From positions 1-64,000 of the forward strand of contig JAHBVH010000018.1 of the NCBI GenBank assembly GCA_019637645.1: a stretch of DNA of 64,000 bases. The letters are read 5' to 3'. The notes under the pieces were generated by a model that worked only from the letters and a program-made list of their open reading frames with translations, had not been told where the DNA came from and searched no databases. Positions within the stretch are counted from its first letter, which is position 1. Each line of letters opens with the position of its first letter. Shown here in pieces: positions 9,282 through 23,700 of the stretch. Source of the DNA: Caldilineaceae bacterium. GTDB lineage: Bacteria > Chloroflexota > Anaerolineae > Caldilineales > Caldilineaceae. Made by a program: the position numbers and the translations under genes.

Positions 9282-9298
9282 GGGAAGGGTTTTTTTTT
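9269..9298 (+). terminator. Intrinsic terminator of the ilv attenuator
   Basis: ACCCTTCCC (9269-9277), four-base loop AACC, GGGAAGGGT (9282-9290), then an uninterrupted run of eight more T (9291-9298). It is 28 bases after the leader-peptide stop and about 210 bases before ilvB, so it can only act on the ilv transcript. Confidence 0.9.
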
Positions 9299-9365
9299 AC
9301 CAATCGCAGCCGACTTCTAGCAACTGTTAAGAAGATTACCGCGACCGTAGGTTTCTGACCCTTTC

Positions 9366-9388
9366 GAGTCTTTGAGTCTTTGAGTCTT
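9366..9388. repeat. Short tandem repeat GAGTCTTT
   Basis: Nearly three copies of GAGTCTTT in the stretch between the attenuator and ilvB. No role is evident; the other bases of 9299-9510 show only the ilvB ribosome-binding site (AAGGGAGA before 9511). Confidence 0.5.
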
Positions 9389-9510
9389 CGATCATTGGCA
9401 GTGATTCAACAAGAGATGATAAAGTAAGATCCGGTAGAGCAAGGGATTCTGTTTCGCTTATATTGATGTCACAGCAAATACACTTTGGCTGATAGAAGGG
9501 AGATTGTAAG

Positions 9511-11304
9511 ATGAGGCAACAAACGAGCACGGCTACAACTCCAGCCAGGACCAGTGAACCACGCCAGATGACCGGTGCGCAGATGGTCTGGGAAGCACTC
9601 TACCTGGAGGGAGTGGATGTGATTTTCGGTCATCCTGGAGGTGCGATCCTGCCCACGTATGATGCGCTGGCCCGCTACGAGGCAGAAGGCAAAATCCACC
9701 ATGTGTTGGTGCGCCATGAACAGTGCGCGGCACATATGGCCGATGGGTATGCACGAGCAACCGGACGAGTGGGCGTCTGTATTGCCACGAGCGGCCCTGG
9801 CGCCACCAATCTGGTGACCGGCCTAGCCACTGCCCAAATGGATAGTATCCCCGTGGTGGCCATTACTGGACAGGTGCCGACTACCTTGTTGGGCACCGAT
9901 GCGTTTCAAGAATCGGATGTGGTGGGTGTGTCGCAGCCAATTGTGAAACACAATTATCTGGTCACCGATGTGCATGAACTCCCCTTGATCATGAAAGAAG
10001 CCTTCTACATTGCCCGTGAAGGGCGCCCCGGTGTTGTCTTGGTGGATATCTGTAAAGATGTACAGAATGCCACTGGCCTCTTCCGCTACGACTTCGATAT
10101 TGAACTCCCCGGCTTTGAACCTTGGCCAACCGTTGAAAAAGAAGCCATCATTAAAGCAGCCGAATTGATCAACCGCTCTGAGCGCCCTTTGATCTTGGCT
10201 GGTCATGGGATTCAAATTGCGGGGATGAACAAGGAATTGCTGGAGTTGGTGGAAAAAGCCGAGATTCCCGTTGTGACCACCTTGTTGGGTACGGGCAATA
10301 TTCCCGAGACCCATCCCCTGAGCCTGGGCATGGGTGGGATGCACGGCGAAGCCTATGCGAACCGGGCGATTCAAGCCTGTGATGTTTTGATCGCCATGGG
10401 GATGCGTTTCGACGACCGCATCACCGGGCGGCTGAACAGCTTTGCCAAGCAGGCCAAGGTGATTCATTTTGAGCTAGACAAGGCCGAGGTTGGCAAAAAT
10501 ATTGTGCCGGATGTGGCGGTGATCGGGGATCTCGCCGAAACGCTGCCCGCTTTGTTGCCCCTGATCGAGACACGCCGACACCAACTGTGGGCCCAAGAGA
10601 TCAACGAATGGCGCGGCGATACGACCGAGAGCGATATTTTGAATTTTGAAACGGACGAACTGATTCCGCCCTTTGTCATTCGCCAATTGTGGCATGCCAC
10701 CAAACGCGGGACCGAAAAACCACCCATTGTGGTCACCGATGTGGGCCAACATCAGATGTGGGAATGTCAATATTTCATCCATGAATATGCCGGGATGCTG
10801 CTCACAAGTGGGGGGTTAGGCACCATGGGCTTTGCCTTGCCAGCAGCCATTGGCGCGCAAATGGCCCACCGCGATCGGTTGGTTTGGGCTGTCGCTGGCG
10901 ATGGTGGTTTCCAAATGACCTTGCAAGAATTGGCCGTGCTCCAGCAAGAACGGCTACCGGTGAAAATCGCCATTATTAACAATGGCTTCCTGGGCATGGT
11001 ACGGCAATGGCAACAGTTTTTCTATGAAAAGCGCTACATGGGCACGCCGATTGTTTCACCCAATTATGTTAAATTGGCCGACGCCTATGGGATCCCGGCC
11101 CGTCTTGTGCGCAAACCAGACGAAGTGATTGCTGCTTTTGACGAAGCCAATCAAACACCTGGCCCTTTCCTCATTGATTTCCAAGTGAAGGAAGAAGTCA
11201 ATGTCTATCCGATGATCCCGCCGGGCAATGCCGTCAACGAAATGATCCGCCGCCCCAAAGTGGGTGTCATGCAGGGCTTTAGCGGCGTGGAACCGAGTTG
11301 GTAA
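9511..11304 (+). CDS. ilvB: Acetolactate synthase, large (catalytic) subunit
   Basis: TPP- and FAD-dependent acetohydroxyacid synthase; condenses pyruvate with pyruvate or 2-oxobutyrate, the first shared step of valine, leucine and isoleucine synthesis. The 597-aa protein has the TPP-activating Glu at E70 in [16 protein letters not shown], the SGPGATN motif near 92-98, the FAD region, and the C-terminal TPP-Mg site AGDGGFQM near 461-468 followed by [13 protein letters not shown] 20-residue Ser/Thr-rich N-terminus precedes the first domain. ATG at 9511 follows AAGGGAGATTGTAAG. It is the first structural gene after the attenuator and is followed by ilvN. Confidence 0.97.
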   Translation: MRQQTSTATTPARTSEPRQMTGAQMVWEALYLEGVDVIFGHPGGAILPTYDALARYEAEGKIHHVLVRHEQCAAHMADGYARATGRVGVCIATSGPGATNLVTGLATAQMDSIPVVAITGQVPTTLLGTDAFQESDVVGVSQPIVKHNYLVTDVHELPLIMKEAFYIAREGRPGVVLVDICKDVQNATGLFRYDFDIELPGFEPWPTVEKEAIIKAAELINRSERPLILAGHGIQIAGMNKELLELVEKAEIPVVTTLLGTGNIPETHPLSLGMGGMHGEAYANRAIQACDVLIAMGMRFDDRITGRLNSFAKQAKVIHFELDKAEVGKNIVPDVAVIGDLAETLPALLPLIETRRHQLWAQEINEWRGDTTESDILNFETDELIPPFVIRQLWHATKRGTEKPPIVVTDVGQHQMWECQYFIHEYAGMLLTSGGLGTMGFALPAAIGAQMAHRDRLVWAVAGDGGFQMTLQELAVLQQERLPVKIAIINNGFLGMVRQWQQFFYEKRYMGTPIVSPNYVKLADAYGIPARLVRKPDEVIAAFDEANQTPGPFLIDFQVKEEVNVYPMIPPGNAVNEMIRRPKVGVMQGFSGVEPSW

Positions 11305-11384
11305 GCGCTGGCCGGGTGCGGCCAAGCATGGTACACCCAGCCACACGACGGCTTGAATCACTGCTCAATCAAAGGAATATTCAA

Positions 11385-11957
11385 ATGAAACATACACTGA
11401 TTGCTTGGATGCGGGACAAGCCTGGCGTGCTCAGCCAGGTGGCCGGATTGTTGCGTAGGCGCAATTTTAATATTGACAGTCTCCAGGTTGGTCATAGCGA
11501 AATGCCGGGCATCAGCCGCATGACCTTTGTCGTCAATGGCGACGAACACATGACCGATCAAGTGATTAAGCAATTGCGTAAAGTCGTTGATGTGACCAGC
11601 GTCGACGATGTTACCGAACGCCCCACGATCATCCGCGAAATGGCCTTGATCCGTGTGCATACGACGAGCCAAAACCGTGCCGAAATTATCCAAATAGCCG
11701 ACATTTGCAAAGGCGAAATTGTGGATGTGACCTTGGACAGCATGGTTGTCCAAATTGTTGGTTCAGAGCAGCGCGTGGATGCCTTGATCGAACTCTTAGA
11801 AAATTTTGAAATCCAAGAGATGGTGCGCACCGGCCCGGTAGCCATGGCACGCGGTGGTGCCCATCGCCACCGACCCAGCATTGCCGGTTGGCGCGCCGTT
11901 GCCAATGGTCAGGGTAGTGTTGAGGAAGCCAAACGTTTTTCTACGGGCGGCGTATAA
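11385..11957 (+). CDS. ilvN: Acetolactate synthase, small (regulatory) subunit
   Basis: Regulatory partner of IlvB that carries valine feedback inhibition. The 190-aa protein begins [22 protein letters not shown], a typical ACT domain (about 2-75), followed by a second ACT-like half (about 80-160) and a 30-residue tail unlike the usual 160-170-aa members. I place the start at ATG 11385, with AAAGGA upstream; an upstream in-frame start at 11298 would overlap ilvB and add a 29-residue stretch not seen in the family. It follows ilvB by 80 bp and is surely in the same operon. Confidence 0.95.
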   Translation: MKHTLIAWMRDKPGVLSQVAGLLRRRNFNIDSLQVGHSEMPGISRMTFVVNGDEHMTDQVIKQLRKVVDVTSVDDVTERPTIIREMALIRVHTTSQNRAEIIQIADICKGEIVDVTLDSMVVQIVGSEQRVDALIELLENFEIQEMVRTGPVAMARGGAHRHRPSIAGWRAVANGQGSVEEAKRFSTGGV

Positions 11958-11960
11958 GTA

Positions 11961-11969
11961 TGCTATAAT
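11961..11969 (+). promoter_or_regulatory. Candidate extended -10 promoter before ilvC
   Basis: TG-C-TATAAT at 11961-11969, just after the ilvN stop. There is no good -35 hexamer, but an extended -10 can act without one. It would let ilvC be transcribed independently of the attenuator. Confidence 0.4.
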
Positions 11970-12001
11970 AGTGGGCCAAAATTGCTATTGATAGACAATG
12001 A

Positions 12002-13675
<1,674 letters not shown>

Positions 13676-13701
13676 CTAGAAATCAATACGGGCGGCAACT
13701 T

Positions 13702-13947
13702 ATGCACAGGACGGTAGAAGCGATTATTGATCCATCGGGTTTTGTTCGTATTTTGCAGCCCGTTTCTATCCTAACCACCCGCCGCGCACTGGTTACGATT
13801 CTTGATGAACCCGTTGCAGAAATTTCAGCAACAGCGTTACTAAGCCAGACCGCTTTAACAGAAGACTGGTTGCGTCCAGAGGAAGATGAAGCATGGTCGT
13901 ACCTACAGCAGGCGACATCGTCGTACGTGATTCAGTTGTTTGCTTGA
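13702..13947 (+). CDS. Antitoxin-like small protein
   Basis: An 81-aa protein with a predicted swapped-hairpin start (VEAIIDPSGFVRILQPV ... RALVTILDE) and an acidic tail (EDWLRPEEDEAWSYLQQ) of the kind found in MazE-like antitoxins of bacterial type II toxin-antitoxin pairs. The tail would bind a MazF/PemK RNase. A toxin start overlaps the last part of the gene in another frame (13893) but is broken after about 20 codons, so the antitoxin is now alone. The last 10 residues (TSSYVIQLFA) are read through the toxin region and may be non-native. It sits between ilvC and leuA. Confidence 0.55.
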   Translation: MHRTVEAIIDPSGFVRILQPVSILTTRRALVTILDEPVAEISATALLSQTALTEDWLRPEEDEAWSYLQQATSSYVIQLFA

Positions 13948-13964
13948 GCGGCGCAAAACCGTGA
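13893..13964 (+). pseudogene. Remnant of a MazF/PemK-type toxin
   Basis: The frame starting at ATG 13893 reads MVVPTAGDIVV, then RDSVVCLSGAKP and a stop. The start matches the usual N-terminus of MazF/PemK toxins (V-P-x-x-GDIVxV) and LSGAKP resembles the following S-x-L-SG-K-RP segment, but the FPFS-type strand is garbled and nothing of the remaining ~90 residues follows. The overlap with the antitoxin gene fits an antitoxin-toxin operon that has lost its toxin. Confidence 0.4.
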
Positions 13965-13990
13965 TCAAGGCGGGAAAGGGGGTGATGACA

Positions 13991-14098
13991 ATGGACGATG
14001 GTCTTGCTGCGCTTAGCCACAGCCAGCCTTCTTTGGACGATATGACAATCAATACGATTCAATCCATTTCATCACCCCTGCAAGGAGTTGCCCAATGA
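13991..14098 (+). CDS. Possible 35-codon ORF coupled to leuA
   Basis: ATG at 13991 has a strong ribosome-binding site (GGGGG, 8-base spacer), and its TGA (14096-14098) overlaps the leuA ATG (14095-14097) as ATGA. The product ([15 protein letters not shown] ...) resembles nothing I know, and it is not rich in leucine, so it is not an obvious attenuator peptide. It could couple translation into leuA or be chance debris of the toxin region. Confidence 0.3.
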   Translation: MDDGLAALSHSQPSLDDMTINTIQSISSPLQGVAQ

Positions 14099-15891
14099 CA
14101 ACGGCCCAGAACGGGACAGCCGCCAACGGCACTGCCCCTGTAACCGAAGAACCCGCCGTAGATGATGTCGATGTCACTCAGTTTGCGATCCACGACATCC
14201 GCGCCCATGCCCGCGCCATCGCCAACGGCAAGACGGTGGTCATCTTCGACACAACCCTGCGCGATGGCGAGCAAAGCCCCGGTGCCACCCTCAACACGCA
14301 AGAAAAACTAGATATTGCGCAACAATTAGCTCGCCTAGGCGTAGATATTATGGAAGCCGGTTTTCCGGCCGCCAGCCCTGGCGATCTCGAAGCGGTTAAA
14401 CTGATCGCCCATTCGGTAGGACGCCGGGCGCGCCAAGGGAGCGATGGCACCGTGATCGCGCCGCCGATTATTGCAGGGTTGGCGCGTGCCAATAAAAATG
14501 ATATTGATAAAGCCTGGGAAGCAGTCCAAGGCGCCGTACGCCCGCGCATCCACACCTTTCTGGCGACCAGCGACATTCACATGGAGCATAAGCTGCGCAT
14601 GAGCCGCGCCGATGTGCTGGAAACCGTGGGTGACATGGTGCAATATGCCAGTAGCCTCTGCCAAGATGTCGAGTTCAGCCCGGAAGATGCAGGACGCAGC
14701 GATCCCGATTTCTTGGTCCAAGTCTTGGAAGTGGCGATCAAGGCTGGGGCGACGACCCTCAACATTCCCGACACCGTGGGCTATACCACGCCAGAAGAGT
14801 ATGGTGCGCTGATTAGACACCTGCGCGACAATGTCCCCGGCGGCCAAGATGTGATCTTCAGCCTCCACTGTCATAATGACCTCGGCTTGGCTACGGCCAA
14901 CACCTTGGCGGGCATTCAAGCGGGCGCTCGCCAGATGGAAGTGACCATCAACGGCATTGGCGAACGGGCGGGCAATACCAGCTTGGAAGAGACCGTCATG
15001 GCACTCTATACGCGCAAGCCGGTCTTTGCGCTAGAGACGAACATTGTCACCCACGAAATCCACCGCACCAGTGACATGGTCAGCCGCTATACCGGCATTG
15101 TCATCCAGCCGAACAAGGCCATTGTCGGGGCCAATGCGTTTGCCCATGAAGCCGGGATTCACCAAGATGGCATGTTGAAAAATAAGCGTACCTATGAAAT
15201 TATGGACGCCTCGGCCATTGGGTTGAACCAAAGCAAGTTGGTTTTGGGCAAACACAGTGGGCGCAATGCGTTGCGCACCAAGTTAGAGGGGATGGGCTAT
15301 CATCTCGACAACGAAGAGTTGAAAGAGATCTTCAAACGCTTCAAAGAGTTGGCCGATAAGAAGAAGACCGTCACCGATGCCGATTTGGAAGCCTTGGTGG
15401 GTGACGAGATCTATCAACCGGTGGAGACATGGGAACTGCTCCAGTTGCAGGTCCAATGTGGCAACAATGTGATCCCGACGGCGGTTGTCACCCTGCGCAA
15501 TAACAAAACGGGTGAGGAGATCACCGAAGCGGGCTTTGGCACGGGGCCAGTGGATGCCGTCTACCAAGGGATCAACCGCATTATTCAGGTAGAGAATCAC
15601 CTGGCCGAATTTCTCGTCCAAGCGATCACCGAAGGCATGGATGCCAATGGCGATGTGACCATTCGGCTCGAGATGCCCGAGAGCCGCGGCTATAGCCAAA
15701 CGGCCCAGGGACGCATGCGCCGCCGCCTCTTCAGCGGGCGTGGCGTAGATACGGATATTATTGTTGCCAGTGCCAAAGCCTATATGCAAGCGCTTAATAA
15801 GATCCTGAGTACCCTCGATCAGGAAAGTTCTAGTGTGGATATTGCTGCCGACACGCAGCTACCAACGATGGCAGCACCAGTCACGGCCTAA
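14095..15891 (+). CDS. leuA: 2-isopropylmalate synthase
   Basis: Condenses acetyl-CoA with 2-oxoisovalerate, the committed step of leucine synthesis. The 598-aa protein starts with a 45-residue Ala/Thr-rich extension, then the catalytic TIM barrel with [13 protein letters not shown] at 51-63 and the metal-binding HCHNDLGLA near 258-266, and NGIGERAGN. The C-terminal part (about 435-580) is the leucine-binding regulatory domain. It is somewhat longer than the usual 510-560 aa because of the N-terminal extension. The start ATG 14095 follows CAAGGAG. A second, CimA-type homologue lies at 33389. Confidence 0.96.
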   Translation: MTTAQNGTAANGTAPVTEEPAVDDVDVTQFAIHDIRAHARAIANGKTVVIFDTTLRDGEQSPGATLNTQEKLDIAQQLARLGVDIMEAGFPAASPGDLEAVKLIAHSVGRRARQGSDGTVIAPPIIAGLARANKNDIDKAWEAVQGAVRPRIHTFLATSDIHMEHKLRMSRADVLETVGDMVQYASSLCQDVEFSPEDAGRSDPDFLVQVLEVAIKAGATTLNIPDTVGYTTPEEYGALIRHLRDNVPGGQDVIFSLHCHNDLGLATANTLAGIQAGARQMEVTINGIGERAGNTSLEETVMALYTRKPVFALETNIVTHEIHRTSDMVSRYTGIVIQPNKAIVGANAFAHEAGIHQDGMLKNKRTYEIMDASAIGLNQSKLVLGKHSGRNALRTKLEGMGYHLDNEELKEIFKRFKELADKKKTVTDADLEALVGDEIYQPVETWELLQLQVQCGNNVIPTAVVTLRNNKTGEEITEAGFGTGPVDAVYQGINRIIQVENHLAEFLVQAITEGMDANGDVTIRLEMPESRGYSQTAQGRMRRRLFSGRGVDTDIIVASAKAYMQALNKILSTLDQESSSVDIAADTQLPTMAAPVTA

Positions 15892-16133
15892 GCAGACCAA
15901 CGATATTTGCAAGGATGCAACTGGGGAAAGAGGTGTCGATTGGCACGCTCGATCCCCAGTTTTTGCAAGCGGCAGAGAAGGGTGAGAGAGAGGAACGGTT
16001 TGTCAGCGCTCCGCGACACCGAACAAGTGTGGCGTGATTATTTGTTTTTGCAACAGCTTCGACAATTCATTCAGACAAGCCAACGTTCGCCAGTGAGCCC
16101 AATCACCCTTCTTTGGTCAGAAAACGAGTAGCC

Positions 16134-18023
<1,890 letters not shown>

Positions 18024-18072
18024 ATTGGCATAGGCGGTACGCCTATGGAAAGCTACATTGGAAGGTAAAGTC

Positions 18073-18393
18073 GTGTTAATTAGCTTGGATCACTACCCAT
18101 CTGCGCAAGATGTCGAGATTGGGGAATTACTCTATGTTGTCTCGGTGACAGCCGCAAATGTTGTCAATGACATTCGTGAAAATATTCGTAATCTGGTCGG
18201 CGGACGCATGAGCCACTATGAGAAGCTGATCGACAAAACCGTTGGTCAGGCCCTGATCGATCTGGAAACCAAAGCCAAAGGCAAAGGCTATGATGGCGTG
18301 ATCGGTGTCAAGATCGCCAATCCAACAGTGGTGGAGGGGGGGGTCGAGGTCGTTGTCTATGGCAATGGCTTCCGCCGCCGCCCACAGAGCTGA
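18073..18393 (+). CDS. YbjQ / UPF0145 family protein
   Basis: A 106-aa cytosolic protein of the YbjQ (UPF0145, putative heavy-metal-binding) family, which forms pentameric rings in solved members. The family core is seen in [49 protein letters not shown] and VVVYGNGF. I choose GTG 18073 because GGAAGG lies seven bases upstream; TTG 18058 is in frame but badly placed. No Cys or metal-site residues stand out. It sits exactly between two paralogous exported proteins, which suggests it acts at the membrane with their cytoplasmic ends. Function of the family is unknown. Confidence 0.8.
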   Translation: MLISLDHYPSAQDVEIGELLYVVSVTAANVVNDIRENIRNLVGGRMSHYEKLIDKTVGQALIDLETKAKGKGYDGVIGVKIANPTVVEGGVEVVVYGNGFRRRPQS

Positions 18394-18498
18394 CCTTGAT
18401 TGAAGCAATACGCGCCAAGTTTCAGCACAGGCCAAGTCGTACAGCAGGCGCAAGCTTGAAGATCGTTTGCTTAAAGTCGCGCCAGGAGAAGTAGTCCG

Positions 18499-20355
18499 TT
18501 GCCCAAGAAACAAATCACCCAACTCCTTTCGGCTTTTCTAGTTGCCACCATCCTATGGCTGCAATTGCCCATCCATGTCTCTGCCCAAGGAGGTACCGCC
18601 GATTACACCTTTGGGGACTGTAGCACCGTGGATCAGGATCGGCTGCGCGCCGAGATTGAACAGGTCGCCCACGAGGTATTAGCTGATCAGAGTACGCGGA
18701 TCAATATCGATGCGATTGTCATGCGCCAATGGGTGGGCTTGCGGGTCGATGATGCCATTGACCGCGAGGTGAAACGCGCCGTCGATCAGGTCTATGCGAG
18801 CGAAGGCTATTGGAGCCGCTTGTGGTCGGGCTGGTCTGCCGACAAGGCCGAAGAGTTTGCCACCCAAATTGCCAATGATGCTTTTGGCTCGGAGAGCTTC
18901 CATACCACGATCAATGAGCTTTCTACGGCGATCGCCCAAGAGATCTCGCAAGAGATCGAAGCCGACTTTGCCCGTGCCGCCTCGGCAGCCTTTCTCTGTA
19001 TGAAAGCCTATGTAGGCGACAAGTATTCGGGAACCCTCTTTAGCGCCTTTGAAGACAAGGTCAGCACCGAAGTCAGCACTGTCAATGTGCAAGCGACAAG
19101 CGATGTCGATGTGAGTGCCTTGGATGTTCATCAGAAGGCACTCGGTGGCGTCGGGGTCATTATTGTCACTGAGCTTTCACGGCGGATTGCCGTTAAACTG
19201 AGTGAAAAGATTGCCGAACGGGTTGCGGGCAAGATCGTGGGGCGGATCATCGGCAAGGCTGGCTCCTCGCTCATTCCGGTGGCCGGTTGGGTCATCGGCT
19301 TGGGCTTGATTGTCTGGGATCTCTGGGAGGGGGGCAATGGCGCGCTCCCTCAGATTCAGGACGCCCTGCAAAGTGAGGAAGTCAAAGCCAAGATCCGCCA
19401 AGAAGTATCCGATTCGATCAAAGATGGTTTGCCCGAAGAAGTGTCGATTGTCTCGCTCGAGATTGCGGTCAGCTTGGTGGAAGATTGGAACCGTTTCTGT
19501 GATACGAACCGTGCGGTCTGCACCTTGGCGCAAGATGACGCGACTTTTCAGGACATTCTCAACTACACACCACTGGATCAGGTGGGAAAGTTAGTGAGTT
19601 TGGTCAATGCCTTTATGGACAATCTGGGCCGCGCCGAACTGGAAAAGGCCATTGATAATGGTCAATTTGAAAAGCTGCTGGTCCTACCAGAGGCCGCGTT
19701 CACCTTGTTGGCCGCCACCAAATCCGCCTCAACCACGTTGGCTTGGGCAGAATTGGCCGGGGATCGCCTGCCAAAATTGGTTGAATTGGAGTTATACCAA
19801 GCGAAAGCACCCAGCGACTTTACCCCCGAATTGCTCCGCACGGTGCTGAACCTGGAGAGTGTCGAGCTAGCCAACAAGGTAGCGCCACTAGACCAGGCAG
19901 CGCTTACGACCCTAACCACCTTTGCTGGCGGGAATTTCGTTCGGCTGGTCAATCGCCTTTCCGCCGAAGAGCTGAGTGAGCTGACCAACTATCTAGCCAC
20001 GGCGTCGCCAGCACCTAGTGCGCAGGTGGCCGCTAGGCTAGCCAGCGGCGATCTCACCGTAGCGGCGCTGCTCAACGAATCAACCGCCACCACTCCGGCA
20101 ACGATCGCGCCGACAGTGACACCATCGTTAACGAGCTTTCCAGCCGCGACAGTCATCTGGCAGTTTATCTATACGAATAGTATTGCCGTCGCCTTTAGCG
20201 TGATCTTGGTGGCCGCAGTGCTCTTAGCCCTGATCAGCAGCTTAGGGCGACGCCATCCAACCAAGCCCATATCCCAATCTCAGCCGCCAAAAGTAAAAAA
20301 ACAGAAACGCAAACCGCGTCATGTTTATGATATTTTTCCTGATGATCGGGGATAG
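18499..20355 (+). CDS. Exported membrane-anchored protein with glycine-zipper segment (paralogue B)
   Basis: Paralogue of the gene at 16134, 618 aa, family not recognised. It has a signal peptide ending near HVSAQ (about residue 30) and the same order of parts: FGDCSTVDQ, a WSRLWSGWSADKAEEF segment, AFLCMKAYVGDKYSG, and a glycine-zipper stretch at about 216-279 (ERVAGKIVGRIIGKAG, PVAGWVIGLGLIVWDLW). A helical region, a Thr/Pro linker and a transmembrane helix near 551-582 follow. It differs from paralogue A in a basic 36-residue cytoplasmic tail (KVKKQKRKPRH). The start is TTG 18499 with CCAGGAGAAG upstream. It lies 105 bp after the YbjQ-like gene. Confidence 0.75.
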   Translation: MPKKQITQLLSAFLVATILWLQLPIHVSAQGGTADYTFGDCSTVDQDRLRAEIEQVAHEVLADQSTRINIDAIVMRQWVGLRVDDAIDREVKRAVDQVYASEGYWSRLWSGWSADKAEEFATQIANDAFGSESFHTTINELSTAIAQEISQEIEADFARAASAAFLCMKAYVGDKYSGTLFSAFEDKVSTEVSTVNVQATSDVDVSALDVHQKALGGVGVIIVTELSRRIAVKLSEKIAERVAGKIVGRIIGKAGSSLIPVAGWVIGLGLIVWDLWEGGNGALPQIQDALQSEEVKAKIRQEVSDSIKDGLPEEVSIVSLEIAVSLVEDWNRFCDTNRAVCTLAQDDATFQDILNYTPLDQVGKLVSLVNAFMDNLGRAELEKAIDNGQFEKLLVLPEAAFTLLAATKSASTTLAWAELAGDRLPKLVELELYQAKAPSDFTPELLRTVLNLESVELANKVAPLDQAALTTLTTFAGGNFVRLVNRLSAEELSELTNYLATASPAPSAQVAARLASGDLTVAALLNESTATTPATIAPTVTPSLTSFPAATVIWQFIYTNSIAVAFSVILVAAVLLALISSLGRRHPTKPISQSQPPKVKKQKRKPRHVYDIFPDDRG

Positions 20356-20732
20356 AGTTTACATGGTGAATGGTGAAGAATCAGGTAACAAGCCATCTCG
20401 CCTTAACCATTTACCGCTCCATATTCTTCCGGTTCGCTCTAATTTTTAGTCAGCCTGGTTCTTCAGCGACGAAGATGATTCACTGATGAGATCCCCTACG
20501 CAATGATGCGCCCATTCGCAGTCGATTGTAACCGGATCAAACGCATTGCACCCTAGCCGGTCAGGCGCTTTTGTCTCCGAGTGTGTTGAATCGATTGTTA
20601 GCCGCTTGTCACAGGCAACAAAAACTCGGTCATCTGAGTATGATTGTTGCCTGCCCTATTGCACTTTTGATCCTTGCGTTTGCCGCGCGGCAGCCAAGGA
20701 AAGGCGCATCTGTCGTAGAAGGAGAGAAATCT
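20356..20732. other. gltB upstream region with a hairpin
   Basis: No gene recognised. CAGGCAACAA at 20612-20621 and TTGTTGCCTG at 20644-20653 form a perfect 10-bp stem with a nested ACTC/GAGT stem in the loop, about 80 bases before the gltB start; no T tract follows. Near 20380-20430 an imperfect palindrome (GGTGAATGGTGAAGAAT with CCATATTCTTCC) marks the end of the previous operon. Confidence 0.45.
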
Positions 20733-23700
20733 ATGCGTAAGCGTGATGGTTCAGCACTATTGATGCACGAACAAAGTGGCCTGCCCGCCAAACAAGGGCT
20801 CTATGATCCACGCTTTGAACATGACGCTTGTGGGATTGGTTTTGTGGCGCATATTGAAGGCCGCCGTAGCCACCGCGTGCTACAAATGGGCCTAGAAGCC
20901 CTCGCCAATCATGCGCACCGCGGGGCCGTGGCCGATGATCGTAAAACGGGGGATGGCGCGGGGATTTTGACCCAATTGCCCTATGAATTTTTCAACCGTG
21001 AATTACAGCGCATTGGCTGCGACCTGCCCCCTGTTGGGGATCTGGCCGTGGGGCAACTCTATTTATTCCGGCAAGACGAAGCCGATCGTTGGCGTGCCAA
21101 AGAAGTCATTCGAGAAGTCTGTGCCGAATTTAAGCTAGAAGTGCTGACCTTCCGCTCCGTGCCGGTCATTGACACCGCGCTCGGTCGCCGTGCCGAAAGC
21201 ACCCGCCCGTGGATGGAGCAAGTCTTTCTGCGTCGCACCCCAGAAGCCTGTGCCGCGGGCGATGAATTTGAACGGCTGCTCTATCTGGTGCGAAAGACGA
21301 TTGTCAATCGTGCCCAAGAAAAAGGGGTTCAACGGCTCTATATTGCCAGCCTCAGCAGCCGCACCATTGTCTATAAAGGGTTAGTGCTCGCCCAAGAGCT
21401 GGCCCACTTCTATCCGGATCTGAGCGACGAAGATTATCAAACCGCCATTGCGGTCTTTCACCAGCGCTATAGCACCAATACGTTCCCCACCTGGGAGCGC
21501 GCCCAACCCTTCCGCTTGCTCTGTCACAATGGGGAGATCAACACCCTCCAAGGTAATGAAAATTGGATGCGCGCGCGGGAAAGTGACCTTGCGCATCCCG
21601 TTTGGGCTGGCAACGAAGCACTGCTCCGCCCAGTTCTTTGGCAGCCCGGCAGCGATAGCGGCAAACTCGACAATGGCTTGGAGCTTTTAGTGCGTAGTGG
21701 GCGCGATATCCGCCATGGGCTGTTGATGATGATGCCCGAAGCTTGGGAAGGGGTCGGCACGGGTGAAGTGAGTAGCGAGCGCCGCGCCTTCTACCAATAC
21801 CATAGCGCCTTGATGGAACCTTGGGATGGGCCAGCCGCGGTCACCTTTACCGATGGTCGCGTGGTGGGCACCATTCTCGACCGCAATGGGTTGCGCCCGG
21901 CGCGCTATGTGGTTTTAGAAAATGGCTTTGTGATTAGCGCCAGCGAAGTTGGCGCGGTGAATTATGACGAAGGGCGGGTGACCGAAAAGGGCCGCTTGGG
22001 GCCAGGGCAGATCTTCTGTGTCGATACGGCACGCGGGGTGATCCTCAAGGACGAAGAGATCACCCAACACTTTGCGACACGACGACCTTATGATCGGTGG
22101 GTCAAGGAGAACTTGGTCAGTTTGGCCGAACGGGTTGCCCAGGATGGATGGCGCGCGGCCAGTGAGGGTAGTGCCGATGGCGCAGAGGGGCGCAACGGTC
22201 ATACGGCGAACGCCTCGGCAGAAGCGCTTTCCAGCGCCACCTTGCTGGCCCAACGCCAGATGGGCTTTGGCTTTACCAGCGAAGAGTTGGTCGTTGTGTT
22301 GCGCCCCATGATCACCGATGCCAAGGAAGCCGTTGGTTCCATGGGCGATGATACGCCGCCGCCAGGGATGAGCGCCTTACCGCGTCCCCTCTTTCACTAT
22401 TTCAAACAGCGCTTTGCCGAGGTGACCAATCCCCCCATCGACCCACTACGCGAAGAAACGGTCATGAGTTTGCGCATGTTGCTGGGTCAACGCGCCAACC
22501 TTTTGACCGAATTGCCCGAAGCGACGCGCTTGATCGAATTGCGCTCACCACTGCTCAAGCCGGTGGAGATTGCCCGGCTGCGGGCCATGCCCGAAACGGA
22601 GTTTCAGGCCGCCACCATTGACGCGCTTTGGCAGCACCCCCCTACTACCGACGAAGGCACAGCCTTGCGCGCCGCGGTGGAGCAACTCTGTCTAGCGGCC
22701 GAGACGGCAGTACGCGCCGGGGCGCGCTTGTTGATCATCAGTGACAAAAAAGCTGACCAACAGTGGCTACCCATCCCTTCGCTCCTGGCCATTGGTGCGG
22801 TTCATCACCACCTGATACGCCAAGGCATGCGCATGAGCACCAGTCTGATTATCGAGAGTGGCGAGCCGCGTGATGTCCACCATTTTGCTGCGCTCATTGG
22901 CTATGGCGCCAATGCCGTCTACCCGTACTTGATCTATGAAACGATCGACGAAATGGTAGCTGAAGGTCGCCATTTGGCCGGCATCACCCTTGTCCAAGCC
23001 TATAACCATTTTGTCAAAGCCGTGGACAAAGGCTTGCTCAAAGTCATGAGCAAGATGGGCATCAGCACACTGGATAGTTATTGCGGTGCCCAAATTTTTG
23101 AAGCACTGGGGATCGGCGCGGAGTTGCTTGACACGGCCTTTACCGACACGCCCAGCTTGTTGGGCGGCATTGGCTACCAAAGTATTGCCGAAGATGTCTT
23201 GGCCTGGTATCAGAAAGCCTATCCGGCCAAGCTACCCAAGGTTTTGAAGCTGGAAACCTGGGGGTTGTTCAAATCGCGCCGGGGTGGTGAATTGCATGAG
23301 TGGAGCCCGCAAGTGGTCCATGCCCTTCACGAAGCGGTGCGCGCCCCAACGCCCGAAGCGGGGAAAGCCAACTATACGGCGTACCGCGATCTTATGCGCG
23401 GCATGAAGCTAGCCCCGCGGCACCTGCTCGATTTCCAGAAATGGCGACCGTCGATTCCCGTGGAACAGGTGGAACCCGTTGATCGGATTCTCCGCCGTTT
23501 TAGCACAGCGGCCATGAGCCTGGGCGCGCTTAGCCCCGAAGCCCACGAAGTGCTTTCGATTGCCATGAACCGCATTGGTGGCCTGAGCAATAGTGGCGAA
23601 GGGGGCGAGGCCAAAGATCGCTACTTTACCGAGCGCGCCAGCAAGATCAAACAAGTCGCCTCGGGCCGTTTCGGGGTCACGCCAGAATACTTGATGAGTG

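Noticed and set aside
15907..16131. Small ORFs between leuA and paralogue A, including a 40-codon frame from ATG 15915
   Set aside because: No good ribosome-binding site and no recognisable similarity; two frames overlap without support for either.
20571..20732. 54-residue N-terminal extension of gltB
   Set aside because: It would place a hydrophobic stretch before the propeptide of the Cys-nucleophile domain; ATG 20733 has a strong ribosome-binding site and fits the family.
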